Origin: Terriglobia bacterium | GTDB taxonomy: Bacteria; Pseudomonadota; Alphaproteobacteria; Acetobacterales; Acetobacteraceae | DNA length: 47,945 nt | NCBI GenBank assembly: GCA_023511585.1 | Contig: JAIMBF010000015.1 | Coordinates: forward strand, 1-47,945 | Direction of reading: 5' to 3' | In this document: positions 18,487 through 28,180 of the stretch, piece after piece | How the letters are laid out: every line of letters starts with the position of its first letter | Position numbering within the stretch: position 1 is the first letter of the stretch | Program-made: the position numbers and the translations under genes | The notes under the pieces: generated by a model | Told to the model about the DNA's origin: nothing | The model's input: only the letters and a program-made list of their open reading frames with translations | Databases searched by the model: none

Positions 18487-18515
18487 TTAATAGAGGACTA
18501 AATCGGTCCTGTCAA
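18487..18515 (-). promoter_or_regulatory. Sigma-70 promoter for rpoH with an inverted repeat in the spacer
   Basis: Read on the minus strand, TTGACA (18515-18510) is followed after exactly 17 bases by TATTAA (18492-18487). The -35 overlaps the rluD stop codon. The spacer contains AGGAC-N7-GTCCT, a symmetrical element lying between the two promoter boxes and a plausible operator. Transcription would start near 18480 and give rpoH an untranslated leader of about 200 bases, long enough for RNA-level heat control, although no thermometer fold could be proved by eye. Confidence 0.7.
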
Positions 18516-19531
18516 GGCAAAGCGCGAGCAGCCCTCGGCTCGGCGCTTTCAAGAAGGGTGCAGAGCGAGCGCAGATCCTCGGGCAATTCGGTTCGAAAGA
18601 ACAACGGCGCACCGCTCCGCGGATGCGCAAACCCGAGTTCCATGGCATGCAATGCTTGGCGCGGGAAATCCAAAAGCTGCCGCCGGAGCGGCTCCGGTAG
18701 GCTGCGCGCCGCGGCCGGTATGCGCTTGAGGTAAACAGGGTCCCCGATGATCGGATGGCCGGAATGCGCCATCTGCACCCGAATCTGATGAGTCCGGCCT
18801 GTGGCAAGCCGGCATTCCACCGCCGCCACCGAGCCGTGCCAAACGCGCTCGGTCCGATAGCGTGTCTCTGCGGGTTTGCCGCCCGCCTTCAGGACCGCCA
18901 TGCGCTTGCGGTCCCGCGGATCGCGCCCGATCAGGCCGAAGAGCACCCCTTCCGCAGGGTTCGGAATGCCCCAGCACAAGGCCCAATAGGCGCGGCGCAG
19001 GCGCCGTTCCGCGAAAGCTTTAGAGAGCGCGGCGTGCGCAAGCTCGGTTTTCGCCACCACCATCACGCCGGAGGTGTCTTTATCGAGCCGATGCACAATC
19101 CCCGGCCGCTTCTCTCCACCGATGCCGGCAAACTCGGCCCCGCAATGCGCAAGCAAGGCATTGACCAATGTGCCGTCCGGGTTGCCCGGTGCCGGGTGCA
19201 CGACAAGCCCGGCCGGTTTGTCGAGCACGATCAGATCGGCATCCTCGTAAAGGATCTGCAGCGGGATGGTCTCCGCCGCCGGCTTCGTCGCAACAGGGGG
19301 CGGAATCTCCAGCGTGTAGGCAAAACCGCTGCGCACGGGGGCTGAAGGATCCTGCAAGATTTTGCCGTTGCAACGCGCATAGCCCGCCGCGATCAGCGCT
19401 TTGATGCGCGAGCGCGAAAGGGCAGGAAACTCCTTGGCAAGAAAGCGGTCCAAGCGCTCGCCTGCCGCCGCGCTCTCACAAACGGCGCAAAGCCGTTGCA
19501 CGTCCGGCACTTCCGGGCCGAGATGCTGCAT
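18512..19531 (-). CDS. rluD: RluD-family 23S rRNA pseudouridine synthase
   Basis: 339-residue enzyme converting specific uridines of large-subunit rRNA to pseudouridine. It has an N-terminal S4-like RNA-binding domain (about 22-75: GERLDRFLAKEFPALSRSRIKALI) and a catalytic domain with VLDKPAGLVVHP and the motif HRLDKDTSG, where Asp150 is the nucleophile; ATGRTHQIRVQMAHSGHPIIGD is the second family block. The start ATG 19531 gives the family N-terminus; a longer frame overlaps the divergent gene. RluA and RluC relatives are similar, so the precise target uridines are inferred. It is followed by rpoH on the same strand. Confidence 0.9.
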   Translation of the reverse strand: MQHLGPEVPDVQRLCAVCESAAAGERLDRFLAKEFPALSRSRIKALIAAGYARCNGKILQDPSAPVRSGFAYTLEIPPPVATKPAAETIPLQILYEDADLIVLDKPAGLVVHPAPGNPDGTLVNALLAHCGAEFAGIGGEKRPGIVHRLDKDTSGVMVVAKTELAHAALSKAFAERRLRRAYWALCWGIPNPAEGVLFGLIGRDPRDRKRMAVLKAGGKPAETRYRTERVWHGSVAAVECRLATGRTHQIRVQMAHSGHPIIGDPVYLKRIPAAARSLPEPLRRQLLDFPRQALHAMELGFAHPRSGAPLFFRTELPEDLRSLCTLLESAEPRAARALP

Positions 19532-19574
19532 CACGCCGCTATTCTGCGAATCGAACGGAGAAAGGAAAGTCTGC

Positions 19575-19862
19575 ATGCGTGCATTGTTGGCTGCCGTTAT
19601 TGTCATGGGCGTGCTGATCGTTGCCGGCACCGCAACGCTTTTGGTGCTGATCGCGCATCGCATGAGCGGCGCGATCCATGCGCCTCCATCGGAAGTCAAC
19701 GCCACGCTCGAACTTGGCGAACCCGCGGGCACGCACATCTCCGGCATCACGGCTGCGGGTGACCGCGTCGTTCTTTACCTTTCCGGCGGCGGCGCCGATC
19801 GGCTCGTGTTCATCGACCCGCACCGCAACGAAGTGGTCGGGCGCGTGACCATCGTCCGCTAA
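19575..19862 (+). CDS. Small single-span membrane protein (DUF6476-like)
   Basis: 95 residues: an N-terminal transmembrane helix (LLAAVIVMGVLIVAGTATLLVLIA) followed by a small periplasmic domain of about 60 residues containing GTHISGITAAGDRVVLYL and DRLVFIDPHRNEVVGRV. Such proteins (DUF6476, from memory) lie divergent from rluD in many alphaproteobacteria. Function is unknown. The ATG follows a purine-rich GGAGAAAGGAAAG. It shares a 43-base divergent gap with rluD. It reads towards rplQ, which is on the other strand; no terminator is evident in the 75-base gap. Confidence 0.75.
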   Translation: MRALLAAVIVMGVLIVAGTATLLVLIAHRMSGAIHAPPSEVNATLELGEPAGTHISGITAAGDRVVLYLSGGGADRLVFIDPHRNEVVGRVTIVR

Positions 19863-19937
19863 GCGCGGATAAAGACCGCGTGCGGGCCGCAGCTTGGCCT
19901 TTGCAGCCGGTTCAGCCGCGCAAGCCGTTTCGGCCGC

Positions 19938-20372
19938 TTACGCTGCGCTCTCCTGCTCGGCCGCCTCGCCTTCGGCTTGCGGCTTCGGGCCGCTATCCTG
20001 ACCCTTGGCGGAGGGGTCGCGATCAACCAGCTCGATCACCGCCATGCTCGCGGCATCCCCATAGCGCACGCCGGCACGCAGCACGCGCGTATAACCGCCC
20101 GGCCGCTCGCGATAGCGCTCGGCAAGGGTGGTGAACAGCTTCTCCACAATGCGGTCGTCGCGCAATCTGGCATAGGCCAGGCGGCGCGCGTGCAATCCGC
20201 CGCGCTTGCCCAAGGTAATCAGCTTCTCCGCAACCGGGCGCAACTCCTTGGCCTTGGCAAGGGTCGTGGTGATTTGCTCATGCTTGAACAAAGCCACCGC
20301 CATGTTGCGGAACATGGCCAGGCGATGGCTTGACGTAACCCCAAGCTTGCGGCCTGCAATTCGGTGACGCAT
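19938..20372 (-). CDS. rplQ: Ribosomal protein bL17
   Basis: 144-residue large-subunit protein L17, recognised from [49 protein letters not shown] and [22 protein letters not shown]. It has a charged Ala/Glu/Gln tail of about 25 residues beyond the conserved core. It is the last gene of the long ribosomal block, 22 bases after rpoA. No GC-hairpin plus T-run terminator is clear beyond it. Confidence 0.97.
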   Translation of the reverse strand: MRHRIAGRKLGVTSSHRLAMFRNMAVALFKHEQITTTLAKAKELRPVAEKLITLGKRGGLHARRLAYARLRDDRIVEKLFTTLAERYRERPGGYTRVLRAGVRYGDAASMAVIELVDRDPSAKGQDSGPKPQAEGEAAEQESAA

Positions 20373-20394
20373 TTGCCTTTCCCCTCCTTGCCGA

Positions 20395-21414
20395 TCAGAA
20401 CGGCTCTTCCAGCCGTTTGGCCAGTTCCTCGATATTTTCCGGCGGCCAGCCCGGCACTTGCATCCCGAGCGAAAGCCCCATCGAGGCCAACACTTCCTTG
20501 ATTTCGTTCAGCGACTTCCGCCCGAAATTGGGCGTGCGCAACATTTCCTGCTCGGTTTTTTGCACCAGATCGCCGATGTAAACAATGTTGTCGTTCTTCA
20601 GGCAATTGGCGCTCCGCACCGAAAGTTCCAGCTCGTCCACCTTGCGCAAGAGGTTGCGGTTGAACGGAAGCTCCTCGCGCGGCGACTCCTCGCGGGCAAT
20701 CTGCGGCTCTTCAAACGTAATGAAGTGCTTGAGCTGCTCTTGCAGAATGCGGGCCGCGAGCGCCACCGCATCCTCCGGCGAGACCGCTCCGTTCGTTTCC
20801 ACCGTCAAGAGCAGGCGGTCATAGTCGGTCACTTGTCCCACGCGCGTCGGCTCGACCCGATACGCCACCCGCCGCACGGGGGAATAGATCGCATCTACCG
20901 GAATCAGGCCGATCGGGCTGTCTTCCTCGCGGTTCTGCGCCGCCGGCACCCAGCCTTTGCCCGTATTCACGGTGAATTCCATGCCGAGCTTGGTCGCTTC
21001 GTCCAAGGTGCAGAGCACGAGATCCGGGTTCATGATCTCGATATCGTGGCCGGGCTCGATCTGGCCGGCTCTGACCTCGCCGGGGCCGGTCACGTTCAGC
21101 GTCATCCGCTTCGGCCCCTCTCCGTGCATACGCAGTGCCAGCTGCTTGATGTTGAGAACGATATCCGTCACATCTTCGCGCACGCCGGGAATGCTGCTGA
21201 ATTCGTGCAGCACGCCGTCAATCCGCACCGCGGTCACGGCCGCGCCTTGCAAGGAAGACAGCAAAACGCGCCGAAGCGCATTCCCGAGCGTCATGCCGAA
21301 ACCGCGCTCCAGCGGTCCGGCAATGATGGTCGCTTCTTGGCCGCGACGCACGCCCGGTTCCACCTGAAGCTTTTCCGGCTTGATAAGCGCCTGCCAATTT
21401 CGCTGATTAATCAC
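20395..21414 (-). CDS. rpoA: RNA polymerase alpha subunit
   Basis: 339-residue alpha subunit. The N-terminal domain dimerises to start core assembly ([43 protein letters not shown]), and the C-terminal domain binds UP elements and activators ([21 protein letters not shown] and [17 protein letters not shown]). The start is taken as the GTG at 21414 ([21 protein letters not shown], the alphaproteobacterial N-terminus), which has AGAGG seven bases upstream; the frame is open 14 codons further. It lies in the alpha operon between rpsK and rplQ. Confidence 0.97.
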   Translation of the reverse strand: MINQRNWQALIKPEKLQVEPGVRRGQEATIIAGPLERGFGMTLGNALRRVLLSSLQGAAVTAVRIDGVLHEFSSIPGVREDVTDIVLNIKQLALRMHGEGPKRMTLNVTGPGEVRAGQIEPGHDIEIMNPDLVLCTLDEATKLGMEFTVNTGKGWVPAAQNREEDSPIGLIPVDAIYSPVRRVAYRVEPTRVGQVTDYDRLLLTVETNGAVSPEDAVALAARILQEQLKHFITFEEPQIAREESPREELPFNRNLLRKVDELELSVRSANCLKNDNIVYIGDLVQKTEQEMLRTPNFGRKSLNEIKEVLASMGLSLGMQVPGWPPENIEELAKRLEEPF

Positions 21415-21507
21415 GCTCTGCCTCTTGTCCAATAATAGCGGCCAGGGCGCCCGCAACGGGTAGAGCGGCCCGGCCTTGTGCTGCTGTTCGTCCGCGTCCT
21501 GATCCCC

Positions 21508-21903
21508 TCAGACCCGCCGGCGCTTGCGTGGCCGGCAGCCGTTGTGCGGAATCGGGGTGGTGTCGCGGATCGCGGTAATCGTGAAGCCGACCGCCTGCAA
21601 CGCGCGGAGCGCACTCTCCCGCCCGGCCCCGGGGCCGGCGACTTCAATCTCCAGCGTCTCCATCCCGTGTTCGCGCGCCTTGCGCCCGGCGTCTTCGGCG
21701 GCAATCTGCGCGGCGTAGGGGGTGGATTTGCGGCTGCCCTTAAACCCCTGGCTGCCGGCCGAAGACCAGGCCACCGTGTTGCCTTGGGCATCGGTGATGG
21801 TGATGATGGTGTTGTTGAAGGTCGCGGCCACGTGCGCAATGCCGGAGGTGATGTTTTTGCGTTCCTTCTTGCGCGGGCGCGCAGAGGCGGCGGGTTTCGC
21901 CAT
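21508..21903 (-). CDS. rpsK: Ribosomal protein uS11
   Basis: 131-residue small-subunit platform protein. Recognised from [48 protein letters not shown] and the C-terminal [16 protein letters not shown]. Standard length. It lies between rpsM and rpoA in the alpha operon, with gaps of 85 and 93 bases that show no other feature. Confidence 0.98.
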   Translation of the reverse strand: MAKPAASARPRKKERKNITSGIAHVAATFNNTIITITDAQGNTVAWSSAGSQGFKGSRKSTPYAAQIAAEDAGRKAREHGMETLEIEVAGPGAGRESALRALQAVGFTITAIRDTTPIPHNGCRPRKRRRV

Positions 21904-21988
21904 GGTCTGTCAATCCTGCTGCTGTTCGTGCGTTAGGGTGTGAAACACGGGCCAGAAAACGCGAAGCTTACGCTGCCGGCGCCGTCAC

Positions 21989-22366
21989 TTACTTGGTCAC
22001 CTTCTTCTTGCCCGCGATCGGCACGGCCTTGCCCTTGCGGGTGCGGGCATTGGTATGCGTACGCTGCCCGCGCACCGGCAAGCCCTTGCGGTGCCGCAAG
22101 CCGCGATAGCATCCGAGATCCATCAAACGCTTGATATTCATCGCCACTTCGCGGCGGAGATCTCCTTCCACCCGATAGTTCCGGTCGATGAATTCGCGAA
22201 TCCGCAAAATTTCCTCATCGGAGAGCTGGTTCACCCGGCGCTCCTCGGGAATTCCCAGTTTCTCGCAGATTTCCCGAGCCTTCGTCGGCCCGATGCCGTA
22301 GATATAACGCAAACCGATTTCAACCCGCTTGTTTGTCGGGATATTCACCCCGGCTATGCGCGCCAC
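21989..22366 (-). CDS. rpsM: Ribosomal protein uS13
   Basis: 125-residue small-subunit head protein. Recognised from [30 protein letters not shown] and the C-terminal [27 protein letters not shown]. In most relatives it follows adk directly; here a racemase-family gene intervenes and a new promoter stands in front of rpsM. A seven-base-stem hairpin (TTCGCCG, loop TGAG, CGGCGAA; 22386-22403) lies about 20 bases upstream of its start, within the leader. Confidence 0.98.
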   Translation of the reverse strand: MARIAGVNIPTNKRVEIGLRYIYGIGPTKAREICEKLGIPEERRVNQLSDEEILRIREFIDRNYRVEGDLRREVAMNIKRLMDLGCYRGLRHRKGLPVRGQRTHTNARTRKGKAVPIAGKKKVTK

Positions 22367-22488
22367 GCCTTTTCACTCCTGCATGTTCGCCGTGAGCGGC
22401 GAAAACACTACCCAAATTTTTCGGTAACCCAAGCGAAAACACGGCATGCCGCAACAGCGCCCGGTCCGAGCGGCAGCCGAAGACCTGA

Positions 22489-22516
22489 GATATAGCGACG
22501 AGGCCGCCGAAGTCAA
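22489..22516 (-). promoter_or_regulatory. Promoter at the end of the racemase-family gene, reading into rpsM
   Basis: On the minus strand TTGACT (22516-22511) overlaps the racemase-family stop codon and is followed after 16 bases by TATATC (22494-22489). Both boxes are close to sigma-70 consensus. It would start transcription near 22480 and supply rpsM-rpsK-rpoA-rplQ independently of the upstream spc genes. Its position right after the inserted gene makes functional sense. Unproven without start-site data. Confidence 0.5.
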
Positions 22517-23625
22517 TGCTGCTTCGCCTCAAAGCCGCCTACACGGCAATCGCGGAGAATTCCCGGCTTGAACAGAAGTCCGTGCCCGGGCCTCTCCGGC
22601 GGGCGCAATACGCCGTTGACCGGAATCGCCGGATGCACCCAAAGATCGTCGTTCCAATCCATGTATTCGAGATAGTTCGCATTCGGAATGGAAGCGAGCA
22701 CATGCACGGCCAGCTCATGAAAGCAATGCGGTGCAATCTGAATCCCCCAAGTCTCGGCCACGGCGGCAATCTTGCGCATCTCGGTCAAACCGCCGCGCAT
22801 GGGGTCGGGCTGCAGGATCGGCGTCAGCGGGTGTTCGAAAAACGGGCGCATATCAAAACGCGTAAAGTGGCTCTCTCCGCCGACGACGCGCGTGCGCAAA
22901 GCCTCGGCAACCCGGCGATAGCCGCTGAAATCCTCGCAAACAACCGGCTCTTCCAGCCAATAGATATCCGCCTCGTCCAGATACCGGCCGGCTTGAATCG
23001 CGGTATCGGCGGTCCAGCCCATATTCACATCCACCATGATCTCGATCTCGGGGCCGAGCGCCTCGCGCATGGCATGCACGTTCCGCACGTCTTCGCGCCA
23101 CGGCCGGATATGGGCGACCTGCATCTTGATGGCTTTCAGCCCCATTTCGGTGAAATGCCGGGCGCGGGCGATCATCCCCTCGCGTCCGAGCCCGCGCCAG
23201 CAGCCCGAGCCGTAAGCCGGAACCTCGTCCCGGCACTTGCCCCAGAGCCGATAGAGCGGCAAACCGGCCCGCTTTCCGACGATATCCCATAACGCAATAT
23301 CGACGGCGGAGAGGCAAAACACGGCAACGCCGGCGCGACCGAGCCAATAGGTGCTCTTCCATAGGGTCTGCCAGATGCCCTCAACCTCGGTGGCATCGCG
23401 GCCGAGCAGCTTCGGCGCGATCATCTCGCGCATGCAGGCATCAAGCGTCTCAAGCCCGCCCGCCAGCGGCTGCAAATAGCCCATCCCCGCAATCCCGCCG
23501 CGCGTTTGGATCTCAAGAACCAGCAGTTCGCGGGCTGCCGGGGGCATGATGCCGTTGGCCGGCGGCTCGCCCGCCCAGGGAATCCGCAGCAAAGTGGTGC
23601 GAAGTGCCGTGATGGTGGTGTCCAT
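22513..23625 (-). CDS. Mandelate racemase/muconate lactonizing enzyme family protein (enolase superfamily)
   Basis: 370-residue member of the mandelate-racemase subgroup, whose enzymes take a proton from the carbon next to a carboxylate (racemases and sugar-acid dehydratases). The metal ligands are Asp199 (IMVDVNMGW), Glu225 (YWLEEPV) and Glu251 (GGESHF), the His-Asp pair is Asp274 (QPDPMRGG) and His300 (APHCFHE), and the lysine is Lys167. The second lysine of the KxK motif is Gln169 (IKMQV), so the usual S-face base is missing. It lies inside the spc/alpha ribosomal block between adk and rpsM, on the same strand, an abnormal position. A sugar-acid dehydratase or epimerase role is possible; the substrate is unknown. 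Confidence 0.87.
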   Translation of the reverse strand: MDTTITALRTTLLRIPWAGEPPANGIMPPAARELLVLEIQTRGGIAGMGYLQPLAGGLETLDACMREMIAPKLLGRDATEVEGIWQTLWKSTYWLGRAGVAVFCLSAVDIALWDIVGKRAGLPLYRLWGKCRDEVPAYGSGCWRGLGREGMIARARHFTEMGLKAIKMQVAHIRPWREDVRNVHAMREALGPEIEIMVDVNMGWTADTAIQAGRYLDEADIYWLEEPVVCEDFSGYRRVAEALRTRVVGGESHFTRFDMRPFFEHPLTPILQPDPMRGGLTEMRKIAAVAETWGIQIAPHCFHELAVHVLASIPNANYLEYMDWNDDLWVHPAIPVNGVLRPPERPGHGLLFKPGILRDCRVGGFEAKQH

Positions 23626-23714
23626 TGCGTTCCCCCCTGCGCCGAAACAGCTTGTCTTTTATCGGAATTATAGAGCCGAATCGCCGGGCGAAAGCGCGGT
23701 CTTGGAATCGCCTC

Positions 23715-24395
23715 TCAGTCCAGCTTTTCCGGGCAGCATTCGTGCAACACGGCCTCGATTTCGCGGCTGACCACGTCGATATCGGCCATTCCGTCCACCG
23801 AATAGAACCTTCCCTGGGCGCGATAATAGGGCAGAATCGGCTCGGTTTGCCGGTGGTATGCCTCCAGGCGGGCGGTTACGGTCTCGCGGTTGTCGTCGGC
23901 GCGCCGGACAAACTCCGTGCTGCCGCAGACATCGCAGACCCCGGGCACGCGTGGCGGATGGAAGCGCTCATGATAGTTGGCGCCGCATTTGGCGCAGCTG
24001 AACCGGCCGACAAGGCGTTCCGTCAGCGCCGCATCATCCACTGCAAGCTCGATCACCGCATCCAGCGCCAGGCCCTTTTTCTGCAAAAGCTTATCCAACG
24101 CTTCCGCCTGCGGCACGGTGCGCGGAAACCCGTCCAGAATAAACCCCTTCCGGCAGTCCGGCTGGTCCAGCCGCTCGTCCAGCATGGCGATAATGATTTC
24201 GTCGGGTACCAATTGCCCGGCTTCCATAATGGCTTTGGCCTGCTTGCCGATCGGGGTGCCGGCCGCGACCTGCGCGCGCAGCATATCGCCGGTGGAAATT
24301 TGCGCGATCCCGAAGCGCTCCTGCAGCCGCTTGGCTTGCGTTCCCTTCCCCGCCCCCGGCGGCCCCAGCAGAATCAGACGTAACCCCCCGCTCAT
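23715..24395 (-). CDS. adk: Adenylate kinase
   Basis: 226-residue enzyme interconverting ATP plus AMP and two ADP. P-loop [16 protein letters not shown]-binding STGDMLR and [12 protein letters not shown], and a LID domain with four cysteines (CAKCGANYH...GVCDVCGS) that should bind zinc, a form typical of Gram-positives and found in some alphaproteobacteria. Long form with a complete LID. Its start overlaps the secY stop by four bases. It is followed by the inserted racemase-family gene after 89 bases instead of directly by rpsM. Confidence 0.97.
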   Translation of the reverse strand: MSGGLRLILLGPPGAGKGTQAKRLQERFGIAQISTGDMLRAQVAAGTPIGKQAKAIMEAGQLVPDEIIIAMLDERLDQPDCRKGFILDGFPRTVPQAEALDKLLQKKGLALDAVIELAVDDAALTERLVGRFSCAKCGANYHERFHPPRVPGVCDVCGSTEFVRRADDNRETVTARLEAYHRQTEPILPYYRAQGRFYSVDGMADIDVVSREIEAVLHECCPEKLD

Positions 24396-25735
24396 CGTCC
24401 GCGCCCTTTCACCCGTGCCTTGCGGATCAATCCTTCATACTGATGCGCAATCAGATGCGACTGAATTTGCGTAATCGTGTCGATGGTCACCGAGACCACG
24501 ATCATCAGGCTGGTCCCTCCGAAATAGAACGGCACGCCGTATTTGCTGATCAAGATTTCCGGCAGCAAACAGACCACCACAAGGTAGAGCGCGCCGATAA
24601 CGGTAATCCGCGTCAGCACGTAATCGAAATACTCGGCGGTGGCGCTCCCGGGGCGGATGCCGGGAACAAAACCCCCGTATTTCTTCAGATTCTCCGCGGT
24701 TTCCTGGGGGTTGAAGACCACCGCGGTGTAGAAGAAGGCGAAAAAGATAATCAGCAGCGCATAAAGGATCATATACAGAGGTTGGCCGTGCCCGAGCTCG
24801 GTTGCGATAAAGCTCAGCCAGCCGGGCGAATTGGCCGACGCAAAGCCGGCCACCGTTGCCGGAATCAGCAAAATGGAGCTGGCAAAAATCGGCGGGATCA
24901 CGCCCGAGGTATTCACCTTCAGCGGCATATGCGTGGAATCGCCGCCGAAAAACCGCGTGCCGACCTGCCGCTTGGGGTATTGGATCACCACCCGCCGGTG
25001 CGCCCGTTCCATGAACACGATAAAGGCCACCACGCCCACCGCGATGACCAAAAACGCGATAATGAAAATCGTGGACAGCGCGCCGGTCCGCCCGAGCTCG
25101 AGCAAGCTGGCCAAGGCGTGCGGCAGATTCGCGACGATTCCGGAAAAGATAATCAGGCTGGTGCCGTTGCCCACGCCGCGGGCGGTGATCTGCTCGCCGA
25201 GCCACATCAGGAACATGGTGCCGCCCACCAGCGTCACCACGCACGAAAACCGAAAGACCGCGCCGGGAAAGAGCACCGCCGAGCCGTTTGCCCCGTGCAT
25301 GCTCTCAAGCCCGACGGCGATGCCGTAGGCCTGAAACGCCGCAATAAATACGGTCAGATAGCGCGTGTATTGATTGAGTTTTTTCCGCCCCAACTCGCCC
25401 TCTTTCTTCAAAGCCTCCAAGGAAGGCAGGGCAGCGGTCATCAGCTGGATAATGATGCTGGCGCTGATATAGGGCATGATGTTGAGGGCAAAAACCGTCA
25501 TCCGGCGCAGCGCGCCGCCGGTGAACATGTCGAACATGCCCAAAATGCCGCCGCCGTGTTGCGCGAGCAATTGCCCCATGACGGAGGCATCCACGCCGGG
25601 CAGCGGGATATAGGTGCCGATGCGATAGACAATCAGCGCGCCGAGCGTGAACCAGATGCGCTTCTTGAGCTCGGTCGCTTTCGACAGAACCCCGAGATTG
25701 AACGTTGCTGCCAGTTGCTCGGCCGCCGAGGCCAT
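24392..25735 (-). CDS. secY: Protein translocase channel subunit SecY
   Basis: 447-residue ten-span inner-membrane channel of the Sec translocon. Recognised from [24 protein letters not shown], the plug region and [26 protein letters not shown], the cytoplasmic loop [24 protein letters not shown] and the C-terminal [32 protein letters not shown]. Standard length and start. It follows rplO after a 153-base gap in which no gene or clear signal is seen, and overlaps adk by four bases. Confidence 0.98.
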   Translation of the reverse strand: MASAAEQLAATFNLGVLSKATELKKRIWFTLGALIVYRIGTYIPLPGVDASVMGQLLAQHGGGILGMFDMFTGGALRRMTVFALNIMPYISASIIIQLMTAALPSLEALKKEGELGRKKLNQYTRYLTVFIAAFQAYGIAVGLESMHGANGSAVLFPGAVFRFSCVVTLVGGTMFLMWLGEQITARGVGNGTSLIIFSGIVANLPHALASLLELGRTGALSTIFIIAFLVIAVGVVAFIVFMERAHRRVVIQYPKRQVGTRFFGGDSTHMPLKVNTSGVIPPIFASSILLIPATVAGFASANSPGWLSFIATELGHGQPLYMILYALLIIFFAFFYTAVVFNPQETAENLKKYGGFVPGIRPGSATAEYFDYVLTRITVIGALYLVVVCLLPEILISKYGVPFYFGGTSLMIVVSVTIDTITQIQSHLIAHQYEGLIRKARVKGRGR

Positions 25736-25888
25736 GCTCAGTCCCCCTATTCACTGCCGGGCTCATTGCCGGCAGCCAAGATAATCCGCCACCGGCCCCG
25801 TGCGAAGCTTTCTCTTGGCGCGTCCTCCGTGCAAACCCGGCGCAGCGGCCCCGCGGCGCGGGCAAACCATGCTCCGGCGTTGCGGAGC

Positions 25889-26371
25889 TTAGCCTTCGGT
25901 CGGAGCGGCTGCGGCCTTGGTCGATACACTGCCCCCGGCCTTTTCCACCGCCGCAACCGCCGCGGCGGAAGCCCCGGATACGGTGATCTGAACAGGCACG
26001 GAAATGCTTCCTTTAGCCAAGAGGCGCACGCCTGCCACCTTGCGCGAACGCACAAGGCCGGCCTCGCGCAGGCTTGCTTCGGTAATCGGCTGGCCGGCGT
26101 CGAGGCGGCCGGCGGCAATCGCCGCGGCAAGCTGCCCGAGATTGAGGATCGCGTATTCCTTGCGCATGGGGTTGGTGAAGCCTCGCTTCGGCAGCCGGCG
26201 ATAGAGCGGCAGCTGGCCGCCTTCAAACCCGTTCAGCGCCACGCCGGTGCGCGCCTTCTGGCCTTTCACGCCGCGCCCGGAGGTTTTGCCTTTTCCGGAA
26301 CCGATGCCGCGGCCGAGCCGCTTGGCCTTGTACCGCGCTCCGGGATTATCCCGCAATTCATTGAGTTTCAT
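25889..26371 (-). CDS. rplO: Ribosomal protein uL15
   Basis: 160-residue large-subunit protein. Begins [34 protein letters not shown] and contains [18 protein letters not shown]; the C-terminal GYE-like domain ends in an Ala-rich stretch ([12 protein letters not shown]). Slightly longer than the E. coli protein because of that tail. Lies between rpmD and secY in the spc operon. Confidence 0.97.
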   Translation of the reverse strand: MKLNELRDNPGARYKAKRLGRGIGSGKGKTSGRGVKGQKARTGVALNGFEGGQLPLYRRLPKRGFTNPMRKEYAILNLGQLAAAIAAGRLDAGQPITEASLREAGLVRSRKVAGVRLLAKGSISVPVQITVSGASAAAVAAVEKAGGSVSTKAAAAPTEG

Positions 26372-26400
26372 GGTTTTCTCTCCGCCCGAGGCGCCCCTTC

Positions 26401-26592
26401 TCAGCCGAGCTCCTCAACTTTTACCAGGTGCGCCACTTTGCGAATCATGCCGCGGACGGCAGGCGTGTCCTCCAATTCCCGAACCCGGCGGAGCTTGTTC
26501 AAGCCGAGCCCGATCAGGGTCTCCTTTTGGCCGGGCTTGCGGCCTGCCGCGGATGCGACCTGAATGACCCGAATGCGTCGCCGCTCAGGCAT
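26401..26592 (-). CDS. rpmD: Ribosomal protein uL30
   Basis: 63-residue large-subunit protein beginning [21 protein letters not shown], with [30 protein letters not shown] as the family core. The start at 26592 lies eight bases inside the 3' end of rpsE, so the two are coupled. The frame is open further upstream but that part only shadows rpsE. Confidence 0.95.
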   Translation of the reverse strand: MPERRRIRVIQVASAAGRKPGQKETLIGLGLNKLRRVRELEDTPAVRGMIRKVAHLVKVEELG

Positions 26593-27217
26593 CGGCCTGG
26601 GCCTCCTGGCCTGGCTGCGCGGATGGAACCGGCTGGGCCGATTGGGCCGCTTGGGCGGGTTCGCGCCGGCCGAAGATTTCCGCAACCTTCTTGCCACGGC
26701 GCGCCGCCACCGCGCGCGGGCTCGCGCAACGCTGCAGCGCGGCGAAGGTCGCCTTCACCATGTTGTGGGGGTTGCGGCTGCCCAGGCTCTTGGCCACCAC
26801 GTCGGCAATCCCCAGCGTTTCAAAGACGGCCCGGATCGGCCCGCCCGCAATAATGCCCGTGCCCGCTGGAGCCGAGCGCAACACCACCGCGCCCGCGCCG
26901 TATCGGCCCAGCACATCGTGGTGCAGCGTGCGCCCTTCTTTCATCGGCACCCGAATCATCGAGCGCTTGGCGCGGTCCGTGGCTTTGCGAATCGCCTCGG
27001 GCACTTCGCGGGCCTTGCCGGCGCCGTAGCCCACGCGCCCCTTCTGGTCGCCCACCACGACGAGCGCGGCAAAAGAAAACCGCCGCCCGCCCTTCACCAC
27101 TTTTGCCACGCGGTTGATGCTGACCAGCTTATCGATCAGCTCTTCGCCGCCTTCCCGTTCGCGCTCGCGGTCCCGATCACGATCGCGGCTGCGGCTTTCT
27201 TTCGGCTCTCGTGCCAT
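26585..27217 (-). CDS. rpsE: Ribosomal protein uS5 with low-complexity extensions
   Basis: 210 residues, about 40 more than E. coli S5. The core ([70 protein letters not shown]) is standard and holds the decoding-fidelity region. The N-terminus carries a strongly charged alternating repeat ([14 protein letters not shown]), and the C-terminus an Ala/Gln/Pro-rich tail of about 25 residues ([17 protein letters not shown]). Both tails would lie on the ribosome surface. Alphaproteobacterial S5 proteins often have basic or acidic N-terminal extensions; this one is unusually repetitive. Overlaps rpmD. Confidence 0.97.
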   Translation of the reverse strand: MAREPKESRSRDRDRDREREREGGEELIDKLVSINRVAKVVKGGRRFSFAALVVVGDQKGRVGYGAGKAREVPEAIRKATDRAKRSMIRVPMKEGRTLHHDVLGRYGAGAVVLRSAPAGTGIIAGGPIRAVFETLGIADVVAKSLGSRNPHNMVKATFAALQRCASPRAVAARRGKKVAEIFGRREPAQAAQSAQPVPSAQPGQEAQADA

Positions 27218-27227
27218 CGGCCTCTCC

Positions 27228-27590
27228 TCAGAACGACAGCCCGGCTTCGCGGGCGGCCTCGGCCAGGGCCTTCACCCGGCCATGATACAGATAGGCGCCC
27301 CGGTCGAACACCACTTTGCTCACCCCCGCGGCCAGTGCGCGCTCGGCGATCAGCTTGCCCACCGCGCTCGCGGCTTCTTTGTCGGCGCCGGTGCGCAGCG
27401 TCTCGCGCAGCGCGCGCTCCAGACTGGAGGCCGCCGCCAAGGTGCGCCCCGCCGCATCGTCGATCACCTGCGCATAGATATGCTTGTTGGAGCGGAACAC
27501 CGACAGGCGCGGACGGCCCCCCGCCTTTCGGCGCAACTGGAAGCGGAGCCGCTTGCGTCGCCGCTCCTGCAATTCCTGCTTTGCGGTCAT
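27228..27590 (-). CDS. rplR: Ribosomal protein uL18
   Basis: 120-residue 5S-rRNA-binding large-subunit protein. Recognised from [35 protein letters not shown] and the C-terminal [30 protein letters not shown]. Standard length; ten bases separate it from rpsE and one base from the rplF stop. Confidence 0.97.
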   Translation of the reverse strand: MTAKQELQERRRKRLRFQLRRKAGGRPRLSVFRSNKHIYAQVIDDAAGRTLAAASSLERALRETLRTGADKEAASAVGKLIAERALAAGVSKVVFDRGAYLYHGRVKALAEAAREAGLSF

Positions 27591-27591
27591 G

Positions 27592-28125
27592 CTACTTCTT
27601 CTTGCCTTCCTTGCGGCGAATAACCTCGTTTTCGTACTTCACGCCCTTGCCCTTGTAAGGCTCGGGAGGCCGGAAACTGCGCAGCTCCGCCGCGACCTGC
27701 CCAACCAGGCGCTTGTCCGCGCCTTCAACGGTAATCGCGGTCGGCCGCGGCGTGGTGATTTTCACCCCCGGAGGAATGTCATAGGCAATCTCGTGCGAAT
27801 AGCCGAGATTCATCACCAGCTTCGAGCCCTGCACGGCCGCGCGATAGCCGGTGCCGTTGATCTCCAGCGATTTGGAAAAGCCCGCGGAAACCCCGTGCAC
27901 CATATTCGCCACCAGCGCTCGCGTCGTGCCCCACATCATGCGCGCCTGGCGCGCCTCCGTGCACGGGCGGATGCGGACCTGGTTGCCCTCGATCGCCGCC
28001 TCCACATGCTCGGTGAGCTCCAGCGAAAGCTCGCCGAGCTTGCCTTTCGCCGTCAGCCGCTTGCCGGCAATGCTCACTTGCACGCCGGCGGGGATCGGCA
28101 CCGGTAATTTACCTATGCGTGACAT
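27592..28125 (-). CDS. rplF: Ribosomal protein uL6
   Basis: 177-residue large-subunit protein. Starts [19 protein letters not shown], which fixes the start at 28125 although the frame is open upstream. The duplicated fold is seen in [19 protein letters not shown] and the end in [29 protein letters not shown]. Lies between rpsH and rplR in the spc operon. Confidence 0.98.
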   Translation of the reverse strand: MSRIGKLPVPIPAGVQVSIAGKRLTAKGKLGELSLELTEHVEAAIEGNQVRIRPCTEARQARMMWGTTRALVANMVHGVSAGFSKSLEINGTGYRAAVQGSKLVMNLGYSHEIAYDIPPGVKITTPRPTAITVEGADKRLVGQVAAELRSFRPPEPYKGKGVKYENEVIRRKEGKKK

Positions 28126-28180
28126 TCGCTTTCGCCTCTCTGCCTCGCGGGGATGGTTCTGCAAAGCGTCGGAAGACGCG

